64,000 bases of DNA from Saxidomus purpurata (taxonomy: Eukaryota; Mollusca; Bivalvia; Venerida; Veneridae), in assembly GCA_022818135.1 (NCBI GenBank), contig JAFMSR010000016.1, forward strand, positions 7,298,127 to 7,362,126. The letters are read 5' to 3'. Shown here one piece after another: positions 49,562 through 59,759 of this stretch. The position numbers and the translations under genes are program-made. A model generated the notes under the pieces. That model did not search any database, had not been told where the DNA came from, and worked only from the letters and a program-made list of their open reading frames with translations. Each line of letters begins with the position of its first letter. Within the stretch, counting starts at the first letter, position 1.

Positions 49562-51530
49562 CCTGTGAAGAAAAGAAATAAAAACAAAGTGCTGACAGCA
49601 ATTTCACAGATGATTTCTAAGTATGAGTCCGCTCAAAATCAGTTTTTGGGCCACAAACCCGCTTCCCTGTTCACCCGTTTCACCACTACAAGCCTCAAAG
49701 AACACTCAAGGTTGAACTATGGTAGTCTAGTTCAAAATCTGGAAAAAAAAACACAAAACAAACATTTCAAAATTTTTCTATTTTCTCAAATCTCTGAAAG
49801 ATATCATTGTTTTCTGTGATACTACTTTTCAACGCTGTAACGGAGCATTTCTCTGGAAAAAAAAGAACACTTATTAAAAAATATAATAAATGTTCAAATG
49901 TTAATGGTAGAGAACGGATTTTATTTTACATGAGGCCGACATGGGTCTTATGCAGCCCATGTTAGTTAACCAATATATGATCTGTATATCAACATAATTT
50001 TTACTGCATTAGACCCATGTCGGCCTCGTGTATCATTTTCTGAATAATGGAAAGAAACGGGTCCCTCATCTATGCCCTAAGATAAACTAAGGGAGACTGA
50101 CATGCAAAATTAGGGCCAACATGGGTTGTAATTGGGCAAATGTATCATCACGTGACCCCCATTTATAATATTAGCTCATGGCAAGATCATACGAATGCCT
50201 TTAAATTGTTTTAGTCTTTTTAATTTAAAAAAAAACCAGAACCTAAGAAAGTAAGACCGTAAATGCCCGCATGCGATTGCTACGTTTGACCCACATTTCA
50301 CCAATATAACAATTTCAGCTGTATTAGCTCCCTTTAATTTTATCTTTAAATATCGATTTTACTTTCCTTCAACATTAATTAATTGACTTCCGGTTTTTAT
50401 AATGAATTTGTTTTAAACATAAATTGTGTTTGTCACAGCGATTTTTTTCTCTAAATTTGGGTTTAAAATTTTTTAGACGCCCTGCTGGAGAATATAACGA
50501 AGATTTGCGTGCGTTTCCGTATTATTCAAGCAGTTAATTCACGTCTTCCATATTTTTGCATTTGATTTATTTTTATTCATTAAAATGTTAAAAATCCACA
50601 AATATCTTTACCTTGTATCCATTTTCATCCTTCTTAAATGAGTATCGAATAAAATGCGAATGAAGTCAATAACACCCTACAAAATTTGTCTGAAAGGTTG
50701 CGGTAACATTGTGTGAAACTTGTACAGGACATTAATTTCTGTAGCGAAAATAATTTGGAACGGTTACGATACGTCGTGAATCTGCTCCGCTACAACGTGA
50801 CGTTACCCCATAGCGGACTTGAACGTACATTTTTAGTAAGTTATTAAAACGAACAAGTAAATCTGTTCAATTTACTTTACTACCTACAGTCAAATGTTTT
50901 CAAATTATGTTGTTTATTAAGAGATATGAGTTTCCATAAATTATTGGAACGCACACTGGTGAACGCCCGAGCTATATGATTCCCTTGTGAAGACAGCGAT
51001 ATATGGGTCCATATAGTCCTTAATGACCATGGGACTTACGCACATTTCAGAACAGTTTGTCTGATCAAAAGATCTTGACCCAATGGTCCCGTATCAGCTT
51101 CAAGCACTTGTCTGATCAAAAAAACCGTACTTAAAAAATTATTGTATATTGACATCATAAAGCTATTCTACAACGTTTGTGCATTATAGAAATCTGAAAT
51201 ATAAGGACAAATTGGGCTTGGAAACAGTTCTATTCAATATTTTTTTCTAATACTTGGTGTAGCAAATTTTAACCTATTATTCAAAATGAATGCGACATTC
51301 ATTCACAAAGTACTTAACATTTAAAGTCAAGTCGACAAATTATTACTTTCAATATCACATTTAATTTATTGTTTTTTATTTTTAAATGTAAATTAGAAAA
51401 GACTACTTGAAATTTGCAGGAAAAAATATTAACAATTTTCTCAAATGAATGTAAAAATACCAAACAAAGCCGAAAAAAGCATAATGAAGACTTCGAGCTC
51501 ATATGATCCGATACGTGCCTCGTTTATACA
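49562..51530. other. Region upstream of receptor 3, no gene seen
   Basis: Contains one hairpin element (49927-50033). The block GGGCCAACATGGGTTG near 50121 resembles its arm. No coding evidence. Confidence 0.5.
49927..50033. mobile_element. Short hairpin MITE
   Basis: ACATGAGGCCGACATGGGTC and, inverted, GACCCATGTCGGCCTCGTGT flank about 55 bases. Confidence 0.65.
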
Positions 51531-51532
51531 AA

Positions 51533-51638
51533 CTGCAAATGGCGGATAAGTAGATAACGCGAAATATTTTCGCGTTAATCACTTAATAAGTGGATATCAC
51601 AAAATATTTCGTGTAATCTACTTATCCGCCATTATTGC
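51533..51638. mobile_element. Short hairpin MITE adjoining the assembly gap
   Basis: Ends ATGGCGGATAAGTAGAT and ATCTACTTATCCGCCAT are inverted. The interior has the palindrome AACGCGAAATATTTTCGCGTT and a degraded second copy (CACAAAATATTTCGTG). Confidence 0.75.
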
Positions 51639-51643
51639 AGTGA

Positions 51644-52143
51644 NNNNNNNNNNNNNNNNNNNNNNNNNNNNNNNNNNNNNNNNNNNNNNNNNNNNNNNNN
51701 NNNNNNNNNNNNNNNNNNNNNNNNNNNNNNNNNNNNNNNNNNNNNNNNNNNNNNNNNNNNNNNNNNNNNNNNNNNNNNNNNNNNNNNNNNNNNNNNNNNN
51801 NNNNNNNNNNNNNNNNNNNNNNNNNNNNNNNNNNNNNNNNNNNNNNNNNNNNNNNNNNNNNNNNNNNNNNNNNNNNNNNNNNNNNNNNNNNNNNNNNNNN
51901 NNNNNNNNNNNNNNNNNNNNNNNNNNNNNNNNNNNNNNNNNNNNNNNNNNNNNNNNNNNNNNNNNNNNNNNNNNNNNNNNNNNNNNNNNNNNNNNNNNNN
52001 NNNNNNNNNNNNNNNNNNNNNNNNNNNNNNNNNNNNNNNNNNNNNNNNNNNNNNNNNNNNNNNNNNNNNNNNNNNNNNNNNNNNNNNNNNNNNNNNNNNN
52101 NNNNNNNNNNNNNNNNNNNNNNNNNNNNNNNNNNNNNNNNNNN
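51644..52143. other. Assembly gap, 500 N
   Basis: Exactly 500 unknown bases, a conventional placeholder length. Linkage of receptor 3 to the PX gene side therefore depends on scaffolding. Confidence 0.99.
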
Positions 52144-55100
52144 CAACAAGAATGTCCATTGGTCATGTTATACATACAAGTCAGAAAATTGATGTATCAA
52201 AAATTTATATATTTTCAAATGGAGTTGCCTAAATCCCTGAAATTTGATAGTGCTTGAATTTCAGTATATGAAAAATGCCTTTCGCTTTATTAGATTTCAG
52301 AAATAATGCTACTTTATGTTACAATTTTCATTTTAGTTAACTAGTCCTTGTGTTTCGTTTCGGCAAGGTGTAACACTTTTATTTCTTTTAGCATTTATTC
52401 CTAGCTTATCAGCTTGTTTTACAAGGTGTGATACGTGTTTTTCTTGTTATTTATATAACAAATCAAAAGAACAAGAAAGAATTGTCTTATGTTTGCTGGG
52501 ATTATTTGCCTATTTTAAGTGAAGTCTTTATCAAATCTGATCCATCTTTACCTGCCATAGTCCTGAATGTTTTTTGGACTAAGCAGCTGAACGGCAATTG
52601 ATTGTTTATTCTCGGGTTAAGCTTGACATCATGCTTGTTTTTTAACCAATCAGATTATCAGATATGCCTGAATTATTAATTCGGGAAATGGGGTAAACTC
52701 GGTGTTAATCGCAGGCATCTTTGCGAGTTTAAGTTTATATAACACATACATAAATTGCAGTTATAAGAATCATTTGAAATTGAATTCAAAGCTTTAATTT
52801 ACCCAAAGATGCTCGTTTTCTTTTACTTTTCTGCTTTGATTTTGTACTTATTAAGCTTAAATTGGATATGGTTTAATGATAACCTGTAGATAGAATAAAT
52901 TATTTTACCAGTACCAGTATGTATTAAAGCTGAGAGTTTAAAGTGATGAAAAGTGATAACTGCCCGATTTTAGTTTGGTTCATTTCACAGCAACTCTTCT
53001 CACTGAATAAAGTAGTCAGTAGTACTTGTTATAATTTGCCTGTGGCCCATGGTACACCTCATGTGTGTCAAATACTGAGACGGTGAATGCATTCCACAAA
53101 TAGTTACATAAAAATTATATTTTGTGCAATGTATTAGGTCTTGGCAAGAAAGCAAATCCCATGGTCGGCAGAGACTATGAACAATATATATGAAGGAAGT
53201 ATTGTTATCTATAAACATGCAAGTTATACATGGATACAATTGTGTACTGTATTACCGAATTCAACCTTCCGTCATCCAATTTTTAACCAGTACCTTGCTA
53301 AATTTCTAAATAATGGATACGTCGGTCATTCAGTTTTGGACTGTACCATTAAATTATTCAAAGGGGTGCTCACTGAAATTTACTGACTGAGAAGCAAACA
53401 GTGCAGATCATGATCATACTGCACATTTATCACTGTATGTAACGTGTTCCAGTCCTTGCTTCTGCCATGTTATAATTTTATCATTTTTTAGCAAGACTAT
53501 TTATACAGATGTGCTAGCCAATCATGATCTGTAGTGGTAGTTAATGCAGAATCGCTTTCCATCAGCGGGGGTAAAGGTCAAGGACATAAGGTATAAAGGT
53601 CTTGCACAAATGAATATAAAGAGAGATTAATCCTGACCGAACTACTATGTACATGATCTGAAGGTGTTGAATCCCTTATTATCTACAAATTTACATCCTC
53701 TGTCATGTGTGTACATGGTGTGATTTATGCATAGCATATGTGTAATGTATGTGTGTATAGTTTGCATTCAGTGTAAAAGCATATTTTCAAAAATATACTC
53801 ACTATTTAACTATGCAAAATACTGTTTTAAAGCCTGTGATAGTTTTAGTCTAGACGTTATCCTTAAACATTTTTGTTGGTGTACAATGTATCGAAAAGTT
53901 CACATATATGCTGTTAAAACATACGATGTCTATTTATAAAGTTCTTTTTCTTCATACAGTTATATAGTATGGGCCCCTAGATATTTTAAGCATGCAGATA
54001 TAACAAAACATTGACTAAAAATTGGTTATCGTTTTTGGCTCTATCTGGATATTGAACAAAGCTCCCCATCGAAAAATGTTGGAACTTGCATATATTGTCT
54101 CTAAGCAATAAAAAATGATAGAATTTATAGAATTTATTGATTTTTAATGTTGTTACTGCTAAAACATAATCTTCAGGATTATTCTACACTTTGAAGATTT
54201 TGTTACTGTGAATTTTAAATTTACAAAAGGGGAGTTCTCTAATGGTAGATCTTTATGAAATGAATTTTTTGTTAGATGTTTGAATTGGCGAAGTGGAAAA
54301 TTCTTGAAAATAGCGAAAACTAAATCATCGCAAATATTGCCAAATATACTATTCAAGTGTCTTCTTTTTTGACCCTGGCCTTGCTTATTTTCTAAAATGG
54401 ACTTTTCGGCTTTCAGTTTGGACTGAGGACAGTCATTTGAAATACCACTCTAATGGTCTGGTCTTGTGCACAGAAATTATTTTGAATATAATTTTACTAG
54501 CATTATGGGAGAAATGCTGGGGTCGATCAAAACAGTCCATATCGGCAAGAACTAGACGTAATAAACCCAGTTCATTCAATTCATGTATGTAATTTCTGAG
54601 TCTTTCCTGTATTTTCACCACTTTACAATTTACTTATATTACTGTTTTTAAAGAGGCACAACCTAAAACTTGATGCATTTTAAAATAACTTAAAAACTAA
54701 ATTTGGTACATTCAAGGAAAGAATCTCTCCCCAAATCAAAAGATCAAGTAAAAAAAAAACACCAGTAATAACTGGTAAAATAAGTGTGTTGTAGTACAGT
54801 TAAACTTTCATTTTGTAGTTGGTTTTAATTTTTGGGCTGGATATTGATTTATTATAAATGGTCGGTATAAAGGCATTTTAGGCAGAAATTATCTATTTCT
54901 CGATATATGTTCTTCTTGCAAAATGCAGTTATTTATTATTTATTTACATTTAGCCTATTTTTTTACAGTCGGAGAAAATAATATGCTAGTTGTAGGGTAT
55001 GCCCCTTTAATGAGGTCTTAGCCTAATTTGTTATCTAGGTAAAGTTTTGAAATAACTGACATTATTTGGTTGTTGTTGAACCATAGTCAAAAGTCAAACA

Positions 55101-56929
55101 ATGTCAAAATTAAAAGAAAACAACCTATTTATCTATATAACGTTGACAGTTGACATACTTTCATGAAAAAGTCAAAGTCAGTAATTTATTTGTCACGTTC
55201 TTCTTGTCTTGTTTTCTGTTAGTATGTACCAGCTGTAACCATGTACCAGATCATAAGCTTAACATAGTTCATGTATGTTATATAGAGATATGTCAGAAAA
55301 TACAGGAAGCCTGTTCCCACAGCAAAAATTTGATTTAAAGAAGCAGCATTTCTGGATAAGATATAATGTCAGTTTGGCAAATTTTATACCAGATGAAAGT
55401 GACAGACAGTGTTGGCAATATCAATTTGAAATGGTTTTTTATGATTACCCAGCTGGTGGTAGGTGATTCTGCCTTTGTGACCAGTGCAGATCATGATCAG
55501 CCTGTACATGTATGCAGTCTGATCATATCACACATTGTTAGTAAGTAAATTTTCTCTGGGCATCCATCAGAATGAAAGATAATACTGTCCAAATGGAAAG
55601 ATGTAAGAATTAAGGTGGGGTGGGGCAGAGGCAGAGGGGGGGGGGTCAAAGTTATGAGTACACTGATTAAGAATTACATTTTATTCTCGGATACCAAATG
55701 TTGATCAGTTCTATTGCTCCATAAATGTAGTTGAATGGATTTTAGAGTACAGTAAACTGGATAACATTAATTTTCACTATTTTTGCGAAATTCCCACTTT
55801 GCTAATTTAAAAATCTCGCGAACGATTCATTTCACAGGGATTTAAGTACTATAAAAGAGTTATCTTTTCGTGAATAAATAATGAGAGAATAAGTATGCCT
55901 GCTCAAAAATTGCGAAATTTTCATCTGCAGTAAATTTGCATATTTGAAGATGATTATATTCATGCATGTAGGACATTACTATGTAAATTTTATAAATTTC
56001 AGTGCTGGATCAAGGTATAGATATATGATTTTCATAGTCATGCTGCGTATTTTATGAAAAAAGTCAACACACTGAGGCAACGCAGAACATTAGTAATGGT
56101 GTTCTTAAAATAAACCTTTGACAGGATGGTTTCATTCTTAATTAGTACCTTGAATTCTAAATGTATGTACTTATAATGTTAATAGGCTTCCAGTTTATCA
56201 AAAGGTTACGAGAAAACACCATCTGCTTGATCTTTGTACTGGATTTGCCAGTCACTGCCATTGTTTTGAATTATAACTTCTTGCTCAGATTGGAAAGTAT
56301 GTGTCTGAAAAGTAGTACATTCACTTGTCCGCTGTTCTGTTTTTTGCAACGTCATTTTATATACCGTAATTGTTTAAATAAAAGTGCAGAAAAATACGTT
56401 TTTAAAGAAGTGAAAGGCTTATAGAAGAGACAAAAATACATACATGTAGAAGTTCTTGAAGACTTGTATCATGTACAAGTTTGAATTATTTGACTGAGCC
56501 TGGCTGTGAGGAAATCAGTGTTTTTACTAGGGATGTCATTGATTAAAATTTTTGTATCAATATATCAATTAAGAAATATGGACGATACAGCGATATATCG
56601 ATACACGGGCATGAAATCAGTGTTAGAAATGTGTGACATTTATTCGGGTTGACGAAAAATGTCAAAAAAATCGGAAATTATCAGTCGCTATTTCAAAACG
56701 GTTTGCTTTTGGGCCTTGAAGTAAACTTATACGGAAACGATAAACACTTATGCTATATATGCAATGGGTTTTAATAAATATGCATTATTCTAGATGAAGT
56801 AATTAAGGCTGAAAGTGGGTCGATGTGTAAACGGTGTTGTTTACCTTCTTATTGATATAGGGTTAGTAAGTAGGCTATTTTGAACTAAAAATCACTGTAT
56901 GGGTCCCTGGTACGCTACACTCACCTGTG
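52144..56929. other. Intergenic or intronic DNA upstream of the palindromic array, no gene confirmed
   Basis: No domain found. A minus-strand frame at 54433-54621 (start region VKIQERLRNYIHELNELGLL) follows a possible acceptor, but I cannot connect it to anything. The palindromic phrase GCAGATCATGATCA occurs at 53404 and 55486, probably a dispersed repeat. A G-rich tract lies near 55617-55645. Confidence 0.5.
55748..55932. mobile_element. MITE-like element, TACTGTAAACTGG family, copy 2
   Basis: TACAGTAAACTGGATAACAT at the left, CTGCAGTAAATTTGCA at the right, with TTGCGAAATTC and CTCGCGAA inside as in copy 1. Confidence 0.55.
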
Positions 56930-57111
56930 ATCAAAAATTGGTAGCACTATAAGTAGAACTGTATTGAGTGCAGGGGACACGGGACAGAGTATGTGAAGCG
57001 GGGATGATACTTATATTAACAATATCACCAGGGTTGCATTGATACTGGAGGGCACGGGACTGAGAAAATAGAACTGATGACATATGAGAAGGTACGGTAC
57101 GGTTGTGACCC

Positions 57112-57176
57112 CAGTGGGGTTCTAACCCGAAACCTCCGGTATAAGCGGCAGACATCTTTACCCATCAACACCACTG
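57112..57176 (-). repeat. tRNA-like sequence in arm A
   Basis: The minus strand runs from CAGTGG to CCACTG, which pair exactly as an outer stem. It has a box B-like CGGGTTAGAACCCC and a box A-like TTGATGGGTAAAG. The T-loop lacks the usual C, so a relic is likely. Inverted copy at 57491-57555 (+); second-round copies at 58592-58656 (-) and 58972-59036 (+). Confidence 0.45.
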
Positions 57177-57289
57177 CGTTTGTTCGTTGTCCTGTGGTGA
57201 TGTATGCATAGGTTAATTCAAGCGGTACTTTGAGGAAACCATATGCCACGAGGCGTGTTGAGACTTGGTGGCATAGGGATAACATGGCG

Positions 57290-57430
57290 GGGCTGCGGGG
57301 TAACTAAGTGCTGCGGGGCTTACTTCACGGGGATGCGGTGTAACTAGGTGCTACGGGGCTGACTTCACGGGGATGCGGGGTAACTAGGTGCCACGGGGCT
57401 AACTTCACGTGGATGCGGGGTAACTAGATG
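57290..57430 (+). repeat. G-rich 40-bp tandem repeat at the hairpin centre, about 3.5 copies
   Basis: Units read GATGCGGGGTAACTAGGTGC followed by TACGGGGCTGACTTCACGGG. A second copy of the whole block lies at 58770-58910, one base longer. Confidence 0.85.
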
Positions 57431-57840
57431 GTTTCCTCAGAGTCCTTGAATTAACCTATGCATACATCACCACAGGACAATGAACAAACGCAGTGGTGTT
57501 GATGGGTAAAGATGTCTGCCGCTTATACCGGAGGTTTCGGGTTAGAACCTCACTGGGGTCACAACCGTACCTTCTCATATGTCATCAGTTCTATTTTCTC
57601 AGTCCCGTGCCCTCTCGTATCAATGCAACCCTGGTGATATTGTTGATATAAGTATCATCCCCCTTCACATACACTGTCCCTTGTCCCCTGCACTCAATAC
57701 AGTTCTACTTATAGTGCTACCAATCTTTGATAACACCCCGATTAACATGAACTCAGCCCTCAGCCTTGTGCCCTAAGCACTGAAAACACCGTTTGTAGAA
57801 GTAACATCCCCGCCTGAATGAGTAAGCCCCGTGTCCCCTG

Positions 57841-58290
57841 CTATCAATAATAAGTTGTGGCCACAAGTTATTAAGTTGTGGCCTCAATTTAATAAGTTGT
57901 GGCCACAAGTTAGTAAGTTGTGGCCACAAGTTAGTAAGTTGTGGCCTCAACTTAATAAGTTGTGGCCACAAGTTAGTAAGTTGTGGCCTCAACTTAATAA
58001 GTTGTGGCCACAAGTTAATAAGTTGTGGCCACAAGTTAATAAGTCGAGGCCACAACTTATTAAGTTGAGGCCACAACTTACTAACTTGTGGCCACAAGTT
58101 AATAAGTTGAGGCCACAACTTATTAAGTTGAGGCCACAACTTGCTAACTTGTGGCCACAACTTACTAACTTGTGGCCACAACTTATTAAGTTGAGGCCAC
58201 AACTTACTAACTTGTGGCCACAACTTACTAACTTGTGGCCACAACTTATTAAATTGAGGCCACAACTTAATAACTTGTGGCCACAACTTA
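57841..58290. repeat. Array 1: 21-bp repeats of an 18-bp perfect palindrome
   Basis: The unit AACTTGTGGCCACAAGTT equals its own reverse complement and is spaced by AAT, AGT, ATT or ACT. Near the middle the variants switch orientation (GTGGCCTCAACTT on the left, AAGTTGAGGCCAC on the right), so the whole array is also a large palindrome. Open frames of 185 codons run on both strands with KLWPQVS / NLWPQLT heptads. Confidence 0.92.
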
Positions 58291-59324
58291 TTATTGATAG
58301 CAGGGGACACGGGGCTTACTCATTCAGGCGGGGATGTTACTTCTACAAACGGTGTTTTCAGTGCTTAGGGCACAGGGCTGAGGGCTGAGTTCATGTTAAT
58401 CAGGGTGTTATCAAAAATTGGTAGCACTATAAGTAGAACTGTATTGAGTGCAGGGGACACGGGACAGAGTATGTGAAGCGGGGATGATACTTATATTAAC
58501 AATATCACCAGGGTTGCATTGATACTGGAGGGCACGGGACTGAGAAAATAGAACTGATGACATATGAGAAGGTACGGTACGGTTGTGACCCCAGTGGGGT
58601 TCTAACCCGAAACCTCCGGTATAAGCGGCAGACATCTTTACCCATCAACACCACTGCGTTTGTTCGTTGTCCTGTGGTGATGTATGCATAGGTTAATTCA
58701 AGCGGTACTTTGAGGAAACCATATGCCACGAGGCGTGTTGAGACTTGGTGGCATAGGGATAACATGGCGGGGCTGCGGGGGTAACTAAGTGCTGCGGGGC
58801 TTACTTCACGGGGATGCGGTGTAACTAGGTGCTACGGGGCTGACTTCACGGGGATGCGGGGTAACTAGGTGCCACGGGGCTAACTTCACGTGGATGCGGG
58901 GTAACTAGATGGTTTCCTCAGAGTCCTTGAATTAACCTATGCATACATCACCACAGGACAACGAACAAACGCAGTGGTGTTGATGGGTAAAGATGTCTGC
59001 CACTTATACCGGAGGTTTCGGGTTAGAACCTCACTGGGGTCACAACCGTACCTTCTCATATGTCATCAGTTCTATTTTCTCAGTCCCGTGCCCTCTAGTA
59101 TCAATGCAACCCTGGTGATATTGTTGATATAAGTATCATCCCCGCTTCACATACTCTGTCCCTTGTCCCCTGCACTCAATACAGTTCTACTTATAGTGCT
59201 ACCAATCTTTGATAACACCCCGATTAACATGAACTCAGCCCTCAGCCTTGTGCCCTAAGCACTGAAAACACCGTTTGTAGAAGTAACATCCCCGCCTGAA
59301 TGAGTAAGCCCCGTGTCCCCTGCT

Positions 59325-59756
59325 ATCAATAATAAGTTGTGGCCACAAGTTATTAAGTTGTGGCCTCAATTTAATAAGTTGTGGCCACAAGTTAGTAAGT
59401 TGTGGCCACAAGTTAGTAAGTTGTGGCCTCAACTTAATAAGTTGTGGCCACAAGTTAATAAGTTGTGGCCACAAGTTAGTAAGTTGTGGCCTCAACTTAA
59501 TAAGTTGTGGCCACAAGTTAGTAAGTTGTGGCCTCAACTTAATAAGTTGTGGCCACAAGTTAATAAGTTGAGGCCACAACTTATTAAGTTGAGGCCACAA
59601 CTTACTAACTTGTGGCCACAAGTTAATAAGTTGAGGCCACAACTTATTAAGTTGAGGCCACAACTTACTAACTTGTGGCCACAACTTATTAACTTGTGGC
59701 CACAACTTACTAAGTTGAGGCCACAACTTACTAACTTGTGGCCACAATATAAATAA
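59325..59756. repeat. Array 2: second copy of the 21-bp palindrome array, truncated
   Basis: Same units and same switch of orientation. It ends at TTGTGGCCACAATATAAATA, where unique sequence starts. Confidence 0.9.
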
Positions 59757-59759
59757 AGT

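Larger units (their letters stand above)
56930..59756. mobile_element. Nested palindromic foldback-type structure, tandemly repeated with about 1.48-kb period
   Basis: The order is A - core - A' - B - array - B' - A - core - A' - B - array, where a prime marks the inverted copy. A is 56930-57240, the core 57241-57430, A' 57430-57731, B 57732-57840, array 1 57841-58290 and B' 58290-58408. The second round starts near 58410 and stops inside array 2 at 59756 without B'. Long inverted arms built partly of tandem repeats are the mark of foldback transposons. No transposase is visible. Near-identity of the rounds means recent duplication or an assembly product. Confidence 0.85.

Noticed and set aside
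51618..52257. Open frames of X residues
   Set aside because: They are the run of N in the assembly gap.
57266..57282. Partial match to the I-SceI homing site (TAGGGATAACA)
   Set aside because: Only the first 11 of 18 bases agree; likely chance in a G-rich repeat.
56931..58765. 74- and 86-codon frames in the A arms as genes
   Set aside because: They overlap each other and the tRNA-like segment, are copies of the same arm, and have no domain.
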